Shown piece after piece: positions 42,915-52,280 of a stretch of DNA of 64,000 nt (its first letter is position 1; every line of letters starts with the position of its first letter). Under the pieces are notes generated by a model. That model ran no database searches and was not told where the DNA came from. It worked only from the letters and a program-made list of their open reading frames with translations. Made by a program: the position numbers and the translations under genes. The DNA is from Salegentibacter sp. Hel_I_6 (lineage in GTDB: Bacteria; Bacteroidota; Bacteroidia; Flavobacteriales; Flavobacteriaceae): NCBI RefSeq assembly GCF_000745315.1, contig NZ_JQNQ01000001.1, positions 3,906,001 through 3,970,000 on the forward strand. Reading direction: 5' to 3'.

Positions 42915-43883
42915 TTAATATTCCAGCCCAATTTCATCTCTCACTTTATCCAACAAATCAATTAGCTGCAGACTTCTTGCAAAAGTCATTTCACCGCTTT
43001 CGGTTTTGACTTCTAAGAGCATTTTTTGAACATGTTCGGCTTCAAAATTATATCCATTAGCCTTTACTTGAAATTCCTTAATTTCTTCACCTTTGGGAGT
43101 TTTAATAGTTAAGCTGGTAGGTTCGTGAAATCTCGTGTTAAGCGTAATTGTTGCTTTTTCTAATTGAATAACTGCCGTGGTCGGGGTTTTCTTAACGATA
43201 GAACTGCTCAATTCGGCTTCAATTCCACCGTCATACTCAAAAACCATATTACAATCTTCATCAATCCCGGTTTCACTGAAATTAGCTTTCGCCTGAATTT
43301 CCTTTGGCATACCTAATGCGCTCATCGCCATAAAAATAGGATAGATCCCAATATCCAGTAAACTTCCTCCACCCAGGTCTTTATTGTAAAGCCGTTTATC
43401 CAGATCTACCGGTGCCGGAAATCCAAAATCGGCTTTAAGGTTCTTGATCTTGCCATATTTTTCAGATTTAATTTGTTCGATTACAAATAGAAAATGCGGC
43501 AGAAACTGTGTCCACATCGCTTCCATAAGAAATACATTTTCTTTTTTTGCTTTTGCGATCATTTCTTCCACCTGCTTTTTATTCATCGCAAATGGTTTTT
43601 CGCATAAAACTGCTTTTTTATGATCTAAGCAAAGCAATGTTTGTTGATGATGAAAAACGTGTGGGGTGGCGATATAAACCACATCCAGATCTTTATCTTC
43701 CAGCATCGCTTCATAGCTGGAAAATAATTTAGTAGCTTCATGCTCTTTAGCAAAAGTTTCCGCTTTGGTTTTAGATCTACTGGCTACGGCATAAAGTTCA
43801 GCACCTTCCACATCCTTTAATCCGGCGGCAAATTTTCCGGCTATTTTTCCGAGGCCAAGAATGCCCCATTTTATTTTCTTCAT
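42915..43883 (-). CDS. Gfo/Idh/MocA-family NAD(P)-dependent oxidoreductase
   Basis: The 322-residue protein has the N-terminal Rossmann motif WGILGLGKIAGKFAAGL and the conserved CEKPFAM catalytic lysine segment. A C-terminal alpha/beta domain follows, with GGSLLDIGIYP (Asp/Gly of the substrate pocket). The family oxidises sugars or inositol-like rings. The start overlaps the stop of the SSS symporter gene (ATGA), and it is the last gene of a four-gene coupled operon for uptake and processing of an N-acetylated or other modified sugar (substrate inferred). Confidence 0.88.
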   Translation of the reverse strand: MKKIKWGILGLGKIAGKFAAGLKDVEGAELYAVASRSKTKAETFAKEHEATKLFSSYEAMLEDKDLDVVYIATPHVFHHQQTLLCLDHKKAVLCEKPFAMNKKQVEEMIAKAKKENVFLMEAMWTQFLPHFLFVIEQIKSEKYGKIKNLKADFGFPAPVDLDKRLYNKDLGGGSLLDIGIYPIFMAMSALGMPKEIQAKANFSETGIDEDCNMVFEYDGGIEAELSSSIVKKTPTTAVIQLEKATITLNTRFHEPTSLTIKTPKGEEIKEFQVKANGYNFEAEHVQKMLLEVKTESGEMTFARSLQLIDLLDKVRDEIGLEY

Positions 43884-45583
43884 GTTCTTTTAATTTTGTG
43901 TTCAGGTGTTTTTATAAATAACTCCAGGATCAAAGCTATGCTAATAACAAGTAAACAACCAGCTAAATTGAGCCACAAGTACGGCATTGTATCAAAATAC
44001 CAAAGTGCAATTACAATTACCTGGGTAATAATTGCGGCTACAAAAACCGAATTACTATTTACGATTTTAATAAAAAATGCGAGTAAAAATATTCCCAAAA
44101 CATTTCCGTAGAAAATAGAACCGATAATATTTACCAGTTGAATAAGGTTATCGAACAAATTGGCCACGCTGGCAAAAGCAATGGCAATACTGCCCCAAAG
44201 AAGGGTAAACCATTTAGAAACCCGTACATAGTGCTCATCAGATTTTTCGGTTTTTCGGCTTCTTTTGTAGAGATCTATGGAAGTAGTTGAAGACAACGCA
44301 TTTAACTCTGAAGCGGTAGAAGACATAGCTGCAGAAAGGATTACGGCAAGGAGAAGTCCAATAAGTCCGCGGGGTAAATTATTTAGAATAAAATGAATGA
44401 AAATATAATCTTTATCATTGCTTTCAGCATCTTTATCTGAAGCATCAATTAGCTCGCGTGCTTTTTGGCGGGTTTCATTTTCGGAAGTATTTAAAGTAGC
44501 GAGGTTTTCACGATACGTAGCACTATTCTCTGGTGAAAAGTTATTGTTTTCGGCAAATTGTAGATGTAAATTTTGCTTTTCTTGCTGAATTTCTTCGTGT
44601 TCCTGCATTAAATCTTCATATTGGTGCCCGTATTCTGAATTTAAAACAGTTTCAGTAGCAGCAGGATTAAAATTTAAAGGGGCATTATTGAATTGATAAA
44701 AAACAAAAACCATTACGCCTACAAGCAAAATAAAGAACTGTAATGGCACTTTAAGCATTCCGTTCATAATCATTCCCATCCTGCTTTCATTAACCGATCT
44801 TCCGCTTAAATAACGTTGCACCTGGCTTTGATCTGTACCAAAGTAGGAGAGAGCCAAAAAGCTACCGCCAATAATTCCGCTCCAAAAAGTATAACGGTTT
44901 TCAAAATCGAGTGAGAAATCAAGAATTTGCATTTTTCCGCTGGCACCGGCTATTTCCAGGGCATTACTAAAGTTGATATTTTCTGGCAAATAGCTAAGAA
45001 TAATAAAGAATGCGGCAAACATCCCGGTAAGAATCACGGCCATTTGCTGTTTGTGCGTAACACTTACGGCTTTAGTACCCCCGGCAACGGTATAAATAAT
45101 TACTAAAGAACCTATAAGGATAGTAAGTCCGGAAAGGTTCCAGCCTAAAACAGCTGATAAGATAATAGCTGGTGCGAAAATGGTTAATCCTGCAGCAAGG
45201 CCACGCTGTATTAAAAATAAAATAGCGGTTAAGGTCCTGGTTTTCCTGTCAAATCTTGATTCTAAATATTCGTATGCGGTGTAAACATTAAGCCTTCGGT
45301 AAATTGGAATAAAAAATAAACAAATTATTACCATTGCAATGGGCAAGCCAAAATAGAACTGTACAAAACCCATCCCATCGTGAAAAGCCTGTCCCGGGGT
45401 AGAAAGGAAAGTAATTGCGCTGGCCTGTGTTGCCATAGTAGAAAGGCCAATTGTCCACCAGCGGGTTTCGCTGCCTCCACGAATATAATCCTGGGCGCCC
45501 TGGTTGTTTCGGGTTTTATAAACACCGTATATCACTATAAACGCCAAAGTGCCAAGAAGAACAATCCAGTCTATTAGTTGCAT
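43880..45583 (-). CDS. Sodium:solute symporter (SSS family)
   Basis: The 567-residue protein has about 13 transmembrane segments and the SSS core: GGSETRWWTIGLSTMATQAS (TM2 sodium-site region), TVAGGTKAVSVTHKQQ and GTDQSQVQRYLSGRS. A hydrophilic insert of about 100 residues (about 305-400) rich in Glu/Asn is longer than in typical members. It imports sugars, sialic acid or similar solutes with Na+. It sits 1 bp after a 35-residue membrane peptide gene and overlaps the Gfo/Idh oxidoreductase gene. Confidence 0.9.
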   Translation of the reverse strand: MQLIDWIVLLGTLAFIVIYGVYKTRNNQGAQDYIRGGSETRWWTIGLSTMATQASAITFLSTPGQAFHDGMGFVQFYFGLPIAMVIICLFFIPIYRRLNVYTAYEYLESRFDRKTRTLTAILFLIQRGLAAGLTIFAPAIILSAVLGWNLSGLTILIGSLVIIYTVAGGTKAVSVTHKQQMAVILTGMFAAFFIILSYLPENINFSNALEIAGASGKMQILDFSLDFENRYTFWSGIIGGSFLALSYFGTDQSQVQRYLSGRSVNESRMGMIMNGMLKVPLQFFILLVGVMVFVFYQFNNAPLNFNPAATETVLNSEYGHQYEDLMQEHEEIQQEKQNLHLQFAENNNFSPENSATYRENLATLNTSENETRQKARELIDASDKDAESNDKDYIFIHFILNNLPRGLIGLLLAVILSAAMSSTASELNALSSTTSIDLYKRSRKTEKSDEHYVRVSKWFTLLWGSIAIAFASVANLFDNLIQLVNIIGSIFYGNVLGIFLLAFFIKIVNSNSVFVAAIITQVIVIALWYFDTMPYLWLNLAGCLLVISIALILELFIKTPEHKIKRT

Positions 45584-45584
45584 A

Positions 45585-45692
45585 TTAAGAGAATAGGAGC
45601 ATTATAAAATAAAAAAGTACGATGTATACCGCATTGGCTAATAACACGAAGGTGTATGATTTTTTCCAGATAAATTTTTCAGGTTTTTCCAT
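45585..45692 (-). CDS. 35-residue membrane peptide coupled to the SSS symporter
   Basis: A short frame on the minus strand begins MEKPEKFIWKKSYTF and continues with a single hydrophobic helix (LLANAVYIVLFYFIML). Its ATG shares one base with the stop of the PIG-L gene (TAATG). Its stop is 1 bp before the symporter ATG (TAATATG-type junction). Such tight coupling on both sides argues for a real gene. A single-helix protein with a basic N-terminus just before a sodium:solute symporter may be a small accessory subunit. I do not know a named family. Confidence 0.75.
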   Translation of the reverse strand: MEKPEKFIWKKSYTFVLLANAVYIVLFYFIMLLFS

Positions 45693-48178
45693 TATTTTCC
45701 TATTGAAATCATATTGGCAAAAAGCCTGTAAGCACCGGGAACTCCCTCTGGAAATTGCCTAAAAAAGCTTAGTCCGGTATAAATAAAATAACCATCCCCG
45801 TATTTTGCGACCATAAGACTGCCGTTTTTTGCACTTTCTCCTTTATCGTTCATAGAAAGTACAGGTGTAAATTCTTCACTCCAGGAGTCTGGAAAATAAA
45901 GTCCGCGTTCCTGCACCCAGTTATCAAAATCATTTTTAGTGATTTTGTTTGGAGAGTTTAGAATTGGATGATTTTCGGCTAAAAATCGTACTTCTGCAGA
46001 TTCATCGGTTACTCTGTCTCGAGATAATTCGAGTGGAAAAGGAGAAAAATTCTCTGTAACTAAACCTCTGTTGGTATTATATTGAATAATTAAATTTCCT
46101 CCATCTTTCACATAGTTTAAAAGCGCCTGTTGTTTATATTTTAATTCCTCAACCGTATTTAACGCCCGAATTCCCAAAACTACTGCATCATATTTTTGAA
46201 GCGAAGCCTGTGAAATTGAAGCTGCGTTCAATTTTGTAACACGATACCCAATTTGCTCCAAACTTTCAGGAACAACATCACCTGCACCTGCGATATAGCC
46301 GATTAATTCTCCCTTTTTTTCGATTTCTAACCTGGCAACTTTCAATTTTGAAGGAACTACCAGATTTTGCTTTGGAATATGTTTATAATCTATAGTGATT
46401 AATTTATCTGAAAATTCCCTACCATCTATTGTAGCGGTTGGTGTGATAAAACTTTCATTTTGATCTTTAGGTGGAGTAATCTTAAATGAAATAATAGCAG
46501 AACTACCTTTTTGCTGAAGTTGGAATCTATGATTATCGGGTGTAATTTTCCAACCTTTTCCTGCAGAAAGACTAACTTCTCCCTTAACATTAGCTTTTCC
46601 CGATGTGACTTTTACAGAGATATTTTTGGGTTCATCATTTTCGAAAATCACAACATCATCTTCAAAGCTTAGCGAAACTTGCGGGATAATCTCAAAAGGT
46701 TGGTAGGTTTCTCCAAAAACTGGATCGTTAAATTTATAAACTATGGGTTTTTCAAAATCCAGCAGAATATCTTTAAACTTTAGAAAGAAAACAGCACTAT
46801 TATTTTTAGGGGTTTCAGGCAAACCTATTAATTTCTGCTCTTCTACTTGGTACATTCCATTCCCAGGACCTTCTTTTAACCAATAGGGATTGGTGTATTC
46901 TGCATTTTCAGAGATTTTAATACTTACTTCCTGTTGCCAGTCTTCGTTGTTTTGTAGTTTAATTTCCGGTTGAATTTCAGCATTATTGGGTCTTATAATA
47001 ACCTTAGTTAATTCGATGGGAAAATCACTACGATTAATCGCTTCCAAATTCACCTGTAAGCTATCTTTTTGAGTTACTGAAGCTTCTGCAGCTACTGCTT
47101 CTAAAAATAAGCCTGCGCTGGCATAAATGACGTTCTTAATTTGTTTGGTTTTTAATTCGCGCCAATGCTCGTTAGGTAATTCGCGGATTAATTTATAGGC
47201 TTCCAGTAATTTCGGTAAACTGGCGGCCGGATCCTGGAAATTATAATTTTCCTCAACCTGATTCAGAATTTCAGCAATTTTATTACCGCCTTCCAATTTA
47301 CTCCAGGAAGTATCTATGCCTTCAAAAACATCTTGCGAGCGAATGGTATCTCCTTTAATGGGTTCTAAATATTCCATTTGATTCCCTCTTGAACCTGTGC
47401 TACCAAACCCCTGGGATTGATGTTCACTGCGGCTTAAAGAAGAAATTTCAGGATTTGAGAGTCCAAGGAGTGGAAAATAAACTCCGGTATCAAAACTTAT
47501 AAAACGGTCTTTACTGGCTTCTTCAAAAGCTTCGTCCCCGCCATAAAACCAGGGGGAAGTATTAAAATAAGTCCGTTTAGGTTGGTGGGTTTCTGTAAAT
47601 TCTAATTGCTCTTTAAATCTATTAGGATTGGCAGCGGCATCAAAAGCTTCTATACTAATTAAAGCAGAAGAAGTGTGATGGCCGTGGGTGGAGCCGGCGG
47701 TGCGGTGGTCAAACCGATTTATAATTACATCGGGTTTAAAATTTCTAATAATCCAAACCACGTCTGCCAGTACTTTTTCTTTATCCCAAATTTGTAAAGT
47801 TTCTTCCGGTGTTTTGGAATAACCAAAATCATTAGCACGGGTAAAAAACTGCTCGCCGCCATCAATACGCCTTGCGGCAAGTAATTCGTGAGTTCTAATA
47901 AGCCCCAGTTGTTCTCTTAATTCGGGGCCAATAAGGTTTTGACCACCATCACCGCGGGTTAAAGATAGGTAAGCGGTTCGAGCATTTTTTTCGTTGGAAA
48001 AGTAGGAAATTAATCTCGTGTTTTCATCGTCTGGATGGGCGCCTATATATAAAACGGAGCCCAGGAAATTTAGTTTTTTTATTTCCTGAAATATTTCAGA
48101 AGCATTTAGTTTTTCGGGTTCCTGTGCGTTTAAATTCCACAGGAAAAAAATGCAAAGGATACTAAGTATTTTGCGCAT
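45692..48178 (-). CDS. PIG-L family deacetylase, large multidomain exported form
   Basis: The protein has 828 residues from the ATG at 48178. A longer frame to 48208 is rejected, because the chosen start gives the signal peptide MRKILSILCIFFLWNLNAQ. The N-terminal LmbE/PIG-L domain has GAHPDDENTRLISYF (AHPDDE zinc motif) and THGHHTSS. A long beta-rich region (about 350-620) and a C-terminal domain resembling glutamine-amidotransferase-like folds (about 620-828) follow. It probably deacetylates an N-acetylated sugar or glycoconjugate in the periplasm. It is the first gene of the coupled operon. Confidence 0.88.
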   Translation of the reverse strand: MRKILSILCIFFLWNLNAQEPEKLNASEIFQEIKKLNFLGSVLYIGAHPDDENTRLISYFSNEKNARTAYLSLTRGDGGQNLIGPELREQLGLIRTHELLAARRIDGGEQFFTRANDFGYSKTPEETLQIWDKEKVLADVVWIIRNFKPDVIINRFDHRTAGSTHGHHTSSALISIEAFDAAANPNRFKEQLEFTETHQPKRTYFNTSPWFYGGDEAFEEASKDRFISFDTGVYFPLLGLSNPEISSLSRSEHQSQGFGSTGSRGNQMEYLEPIKGDTIRSQDVFEGIDTSWSKLEGGNKIAEILNQVEENYNFQDPAASLPKLLEAYKLIRELPNEHWRELKTKQIKNVIYASAGLFLEAVAAEASVTQKDSLQVNLEAINRSDFPIELTKVIIRPNNAEIQPEIKLQNNEDWQQEVSIKISENAEYTNPYWLKEGPGNGMYQVEEQKLIGLPETPKNNSAVFFLKFKDILLDFEKPIVYKFNDPVFGETYQPFEIIPQVSLSFEDDVVIFENDEPKNISVKVTSGKANVKGEVSLSAGKGWKITPDNHRFQLQQKGSSAIISFKITPPKDQNESFITPTATIDGREFSDKLITIDYKHIPKQNLVVPSKLKVARLEIEKKGELIGYIAGAGDVVPESLEQIGYRVTKLNAASISQASLQKYDAVVLGIRALNTVEELKYKQQALLNYVKDGGNLIIQYNTNRGLVTENFSPFPLELSRDRVTDESAEVRFLAENHPILNSPNKITKNDFDNWVQERGLYFPDSWSEEFTPVLSMNDKGESAKNGSLMVAKYGDGYFIYTGLSFFRQFPEGVPGAYRLFANMISIGK

Positions 48179-48343
48179 ATTGTTAAAGGCAATTAATGAG
48201 ACAACCAAATATAAAAACTTTAGCCGCCTGAAGATAGGAATTTACTCGATAATCTAGAATAAACGATCTAAGACTTCTTGCAAGGATAAAATATGGTGCT
48301 ATTAATCCCTAAAGTTTGGTCTAAGGTTTACTTGCTTTAGAGT

Positions 48344-48889
48344 TTAGAGGCTGCTTTTATCTTCATCCTGATACACATCTTTTGCGACAAGGGAAACCGC
48401 TTTTTGCAGAATAAGATTATTAGGGTAAGTGATCAATTCTCCCTCTAAAGTTCTGAGGTGTAAATGAAAAGCCTTTATGTCTTCAATAATTGCTTCAATA
48501 GGCATGTCTTTATCATGTATCTTTATTTTGTCTCCAATTTTATACGGAAAGGAAAAAAATAAAATAACCCCAGAAGTGATATTGCTTAGAATAGACCATA
48601 TTGCAAATAAGGCAACACCTAATACTGCGAAAACCGAAGAAAATATAAGAGAAAGTTCGGTTAAGCCCATTCCCCAGGCAATTGCCAGTAAAAAGAAAGA
48701 GATAAATACAATAAGGATATTAATGTACTTAAACATTAACCTGGTTCTTGTGAAGTCTATTTCGCTTCGCTTACCAACTCGATGGGCGGCTTTCTTTAAT
48801 AAAAACTGAACAATTAATAGGGCAAAAACAGTAATTACCGTGTAGGTGATTTCCGATTTATAAGTGACCAAAACTTCGTACATATTCAC
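48344..48889 (-). CDS. Small-conductance mechanosensitive channel (MscS family)
   Basis: The 181-residue protein has three transmembrane segments and the MscS pore/beta-domain boundary pattern: LSNITSGVILFFSFPYKIGDKIKIHD. A short beta domain ends with GELITYPNNLILQ. The C-terminal alpha/beta domain of E. coli MscS is missing, so this is a short form. It is a single gene; the gaps on both sides (48179-48343 and 48890-49033) show no further genes. Confidence 0.87.
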   Translation of the reverse strand: MNMYEVLVTYKSEITYTVITVFALLIVQFLLKKAAHRVGKRSEIDFTRTRLMFKYINILIVFISFFLLAIAWGMGLTELSLIFSSVFAVLGVALFAIWSILSNITSGVILFFSFPYKIGDKIKIHDKDMPIEAIIEDIKAFHLHLRTLEGELITYPNNLILQKAVSLVAKDVYQDEDKSSL

Positions 48890-49033
48890 TCAGAATTTTG
48901 ATATAAAGGTAATTTTAAAATGAATTAATCAGTTAAAAAAAATTAAGTTATTCAGGATTTTTTACTTTAGAGCTCCTATTAATCTAAAACATTATATTGC
49001 AACATTCAAATATCTTAATATTAGTTATTTAAA

Positions 49034-49627
49034 TTATTGAATTGAAGCAAGATCAATAAGCTCGTTATAGACCAAATGTGTTGGCAGACCTACGACATTA
49101 AAATAACTTCCTTCCAGGTTAGTTATTCCAATTAGGCCAATCCATTCCTGAATTGCATAACCGCCTGCTTTATCAAAAGGTTTGAAATTTTCTACGTAAT
49201 AGTCAATCTCGCCGCTTGTAAGTTCTTTAAAAGTGACTTTGGTTTCGCAATTAACTGTAGATTGATGTTTTAGCGTGGTGAAAGAAACTGAAGTAAATAC
49301 GCTGTGGGTTTTCCCTGAAAGCGATTTAAGCATTTCCTTAGCTTCAGCTGAAGTTTTTGGTTTGCCCAGTGCTTTTTCCTCATTATAAACTATAGTGTCG
49401 CTGGTAATTATAATTTGATTTTGTTTTAATTCTTTTTGAAAAGCTTCCGCTTTCAATTCAGCTAAAAAATTAGTGATTTCTTCTTTTTTTAGATAATCTG
49501 GGTAAACTTCCTTTACGGGTCTTACATCCATTGTGAATGGAATATCAAGATCCTTGAAAAATTGATGACGTCTTGGAGAGCCGGAGGCAAGAACTATTTC
49601 TTTATTCTTTAAAAGGTCTTTCAGCAT
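49034..49627 (-). CDS. maf: Maf-family nucleotide pyrophosphatase
   Basis: The 197-residue protein begins with the Maf signature IVLASGSPRRHQFF and contains ITSDTIVYNEEKALGKP and YYVENFKPFDKAGGYAIQ, all conserved in YhdE/Maf dTTP/UTP pyrophosphatases. It hydrolyses non-canonical or excess nucleoside triphosphates. It is the last gene of a minus-strand run that starts near 52157. Confidence 0.93.
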   Translation of the reverse strand: MLKDLLKNKEIVLASGSPRRHQFFKDLDIPFTMDVRPVKEVYPDYLKKEEITNFLAELKAEAFQKELKQNQIIITSDTIVYNEEKALGKPKTSAEAKEMLKSLSGKTHSVFTSVSFTTLKHQSTVNCETKVTFKELTSGEIDYYVENFKPFDKAGGYAIQEWIGLIGITNLEGSYFNVVGLPTHLVYNELIDLASIQ

Positions 49628-49659
49628 AATTGCAGGTGTTTTAATTTGTTTTCAGAATT

Positions 49660-50565
49660 TTAAAATTCTAGAAATCCGATAGAAATGAGTCCGAAAAATA
49701 AAACTATTTTCAGGATTATACTTAATTGGGAATATTCTTTCTTTTTTTCAGCATCCATGATTCGAATTGCGAAATAAAGCAAAGGGCCAAGGATGAAAAT
49801 AAGGCTATAAAGTACTAAATAAGTATTGTCAAAAATATAATTGTAGATATAATAAACCAGCGTGGCTATTGGTAAAATGGTAAATGCGAAAATGATTTTA
49901 TTTGTTCGGCAACGGCCTAATAAAATAGGAAGGCTATTTATACCTACGTTATAATCGCCCTTAATATCTTCCTGATCTTTCACCATTTCTCGAAGTAAAT
50001 TGATTAAAAATGCGAAAATAGCGTAATCCAGGAGGGTGAAAAATAGTGAAGCCTGAAGCTCCTGATTTTGAAGGGTAATCGCCGGTAAAAGATCGAAAAT
50101 TCCCGGTAGAATTGCCACACCACCAACCATTAAACTAACCGCAATATTTCCTGCTAGTGGAACAAACTTTAAATATGTGGAATACACATAAAGTAGGGCA
50201 GAGCACATAATGAATAATGCGGCGAATGATGGGTATCCAATAATATTGGCTAAATAGAAACCAATACTAACCGCACTAATATTGAAGATTAAAAACCATC
50301 TAAAAGCCGCTTTTTCCGGAACCCCCTGGTCAATATAGCTTTTATGAGGTTTATTGATACTATCGGCTTTTACATCGTTAAGATCGTTTATTATATAACC
50401 TGCTGCTGCCAGGCCAATGTTTACGAAAATAAGAAGTGCGTATTCAATGCTACTCAACACTGTTTCAGCGCCCATATTTTCAAAAAACAAAAATTTGACA
50501 AGTAACTGGGTGATGACAATGAACAGTAAATTTTTCCATCTAATAAGGTTTAAAAACGATTTCAT
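49660..50565 (-). CDS. UbiA-family prenyltransferase (GGGP synthase-type)
   Basis: The protein has 301 residues from the ATG at 50565; a further upstream ATG extends into the previous gene. It has about eight or nine transmembrane segments, the first Asp-rich motif NDLNDVKAD and the second DQEDIKGD, the prenyl-diphosphate-binding sites of UbiA enzymes. In Bacteroidota this branch is usually annotated as geranylgeranylglycerol-phosphate geranylgeranyltransferase-like. The true acceptor is uncertain. It overlaps no gene but follows the SMR gene closely. Confidence 0.82.
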   Translation of the reverse strand: MKSFLNLIRWKNLLFIVITQLLVKFLFFENMGAETVLSSIEYALLIFVNIGLAAAGYIINDLNDVKADSINKPHKSYIDQGVPEKAAFRWFLIFNISAVSIGFYLANIIGYPSFAALFIMCSALLYVYSTYLKFVPLAGNIAVSLMVGGVAILPGIFDLLPAITLQNQELQASLFFTLLDYAIFAFLINLLREMVKDQEDIKGDYNVGINSLPILLGRCRTNKIIFAFTILPIATLVYYIYNYIFDNTYLVLYSLIFILGPLLYFAIRIMDAEKKKEYSQLSIILKIVLFFGLISIGFLEF

Positions 50566-50572
50566 AAAATTG

Positions 50573-50899
50573 CTATTCAGAAACAAATTTTAAACCTACC
50601 AAAGAAATAATTAAAGTGCTTAGGAAGAAAAGTCGCCAGAAGTGAGCGGGCTCTTTAAAAACGAGGATACCTAATAAAACGGTGCCCACAGCCCCAATGC
50701 CGGTCCAAACCGCATAAGCAGTACCAATTGGCAATGTTTGGGTGGCTTTATACAGCAAAATCATACTCAAAGTTAGCGATACTAAAAAGCCAATAAGCCA
50801 CAGGGTAGAAGCATTCCCTGAAGTTACTTTCATTTTTCCTAAACAAAAGGCAAAGCCAACTTCAAAAAGCCCGGCGAGAACAAGTATTATCCAATTCAT
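50573..50899 (-). CDS. sugE: SMR-family exporter (SugE/Gdx-like)
   Basis: The 108-residue protein has four transmembrane segments and the active-site Glu in LAGLFEVGFA (Glu13). The segment LPIGTAYAVWTGIGAVGTVL closely matches the SugE/Gdx branch, whose members export guanidinium ions, rather than the EmrE/Qac branch. Gdx transporters work as dual-topology homodimers. The stop of the KdsC-like gene abuts its start (50900/50899), so it is in the same operon. Confidence 0.85.
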   Translation of the reverse strand: MNWIILVLAGLFEVGFAFCLGKMKVTSGNASTLWLIGFLVSLTLSMILLYKATQTLPIGTAYAVWTGIGAVGTVLLGILVFKEPAHFWRLFFLSTLIISLVGLKFVSE

Positions 50900-51412
50900 T
50901 TATTCTTTATCAATCCATTTCCCCTGTACCTTCATCACCTGCTCAATAACATCACGAACGCAGCCTTTACCGCCTTTTTTGTGAGAAACATACCTGGAAA
51001 TCTCTTTAACTTCGGCTACGGCATCCTGCGGGCAGCAAGGTAAACCAACCAATTTCATTGGGTAATAATCGGGAATATCATCTCCCATATATAAAACGTT
51101 TTCAGCCATGATTTCATAAATATCAAAGAATTCATCCATTTGCTCCACTTTATCGTGAATGCCAAGATAGATGTCATTAATTCCCAGGTCTCTTAATCGT
51201 TTGCGAACGCCTTCATTTTTTCCTCCGGAAATAATACAAACCGTATAACCGGCATTTTTGGCGGCTTTGAGAGCGTAACCGTCTTTTATATTCATAGTGC
51301 GTAAAAGTTCCCCTTTGGTGCTAATTTGAATGCTGCCATCGGTAAGTACGCCGTCTACATCAAAAACGAAAGTATTGATTTGATTAAGGTATTCTTTATA
51401 ATTTTTTTCCAT
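50900..51412 (-). CDS. KdsC-like HAD phosphatase
   Basis: The 170-residue protein is a C0-type HAD phosphatase. It has motif I FDVDGVLTDGSI, motif II IISGG, a KVEQ lysine region and motif III GDDIPDYYPM. These match 3-deoxy-D-manno-octulosonate 8-phosphate phosphatase (KdsC), which makes KDO for lipopolysaccharide. No other kds genes are nearby, and neighbouring functions are mixed, so the specific substrate is likely but not certain. It overlaps the DUF2520 gene by 17 bp. Confidence 0.87.
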   Translation of the reverse strand: MEKNYKEYLNQINTFVFDVDGVLTDGSIQISTKGELLRTMNIKDGYALKAAKNAGYTVCIISGGKNEGVRKRLRDLGINDIYLGIHDKVEQMDEFFDIYEIMAENVLYMGDDIPDYYPMKLVGLPCCPQDAVAEVKEISRYVSHKKGGKGCVRDVIEQVMKVQGKWIDKE

Positions 51413-52157
51413 GGAAATCTTGAATAGATTGGGTTAAAAGGCTGTAAATATCTTTATCTTTTTTAGATAAAAGCTTTAAATGAGTTTCAATTGTTTTTTG
51501 ATCGTTTCTTAAGGCCGGACCTGTTTGTGCATCTTTTGGCGATAAACTTTCCATTTTTGAAGCGGTTTCTTTTATGAGCGGTTTCAAAATACTAAAATCT
51601 ACCTGGTTTGTTTTACAAATTTCAGCGCCTATGCTATATAAATGATTACTGAAATTATTTACAAAAACAGCAGCCAGGTGCAGGGCCTTTCGTTGCTCAG
51701 AATTAATCTCCCGAATATCTCTTGTTATTGCTGAAGCCAAGGCTTTTATTCTTTCCAGGTTTTCTATTGAATTAGCTTCAATACAAACCGGGATTTCAGA
51801 AAAATCTACAGCTTTATTTTTAGAAAAGGTTTGCAGGGGATAAAAAACTCCCAAATTAGTGAGACATTCCAAAGAATTTAAGCTAACTGCGCCCGATGTA
51901 TGTAAAACAATTCCGTTTTTACTTTTTAGATCTTGAGCAATTTCCGGGATGACATCATCTTTTAAGGCTAGAATATAGAAATCGCCCGACTTTAAGTTTC
52001 TAATTTCGGTAGAGGTTTCAGTAAATTTCGAAAAATATTCCAGGCTTTCATCCCGGTGATTATACACCTGAGTTACCTTTATATTTTTTGCTTTAGAAAA
52101 TGCTTTAAATAAATGAAAAGCAACATTCCCTGCACCTAAAATTACCACTTCAGTCAT
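51396..52157 (-). CDS. Rossmann-fold/DUF2520 protein (NADP-dependent oxidoreductase-like)
   Basis: The 253-residue protein has the nucleotide-binding motif VVILGAGNVAFHLFKAF at its start. A DUF2520 C-terminal helical domain (about 125-250) contains RKALHLAAVFVNNFSNHLY. The fold is related to ProC/F420-dependent NADP reductases, but the reaction is unknown. It is the first gene of the minus-strand run ending with maf, in an order often found in Flavobacteriaceae. Confidence 0.82.
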   Translation of the reverse strand: MTEVVILGAGNVAFHLFKAFSKAKNIKVTQVYNHRDESLEYFSKFTETSTEIRNLKSGDFYILALKDDVIPEIAQDLKSKNGIVLHTSGAVSLNSLECLTNLGVFYPLQTFSKNKAVDFSEIPVCIEANSIENLERIKALASAITRDIREINSEQRKALHLAAVFVNNFSNHLYSIGAEICKTNQVDFSILKPLIKETASKMESLSPKDAQTGPALRNDQKTIETHLKLLSKKDKDIYSLLTQSIQDFHGKKL

Positions 52158-52250
52158 TCGGCTAAATTATTAAAAATAACGAGGCAATAAAATTAACATT
52201 CGTGTAGGAGAAAGTGTTTCGTTTTATCCAATAGAACCGTTAAATTTCCT

Positions 52251-52258
52251 TAAATTTG
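52251..52258 (+). promoter_or_regulatory. -7 element of the ResB/CcsA promoter
   Basis: TAAATTTG matches TAnnTTTG and lies 22 bp before the ATG at 52281. No GTAAC operator lies at the 22-bp distance upstream. Confidence 0.55.
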
Positions 52259-52280
52259 CAGCCGTAAAAAGAGTTACTTC

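Noticed and set aside
52264..52277. GTAAAAAGAGTTAC near the ResB/CcsA start resembles the GTAAC-N4-GTTAC operator
   Set aside because: It lies downstream of the -7 element, inside the leader, not 22 bp upstream of it, and one arm has a mismatch. It does not share the architecture of the other five sites.
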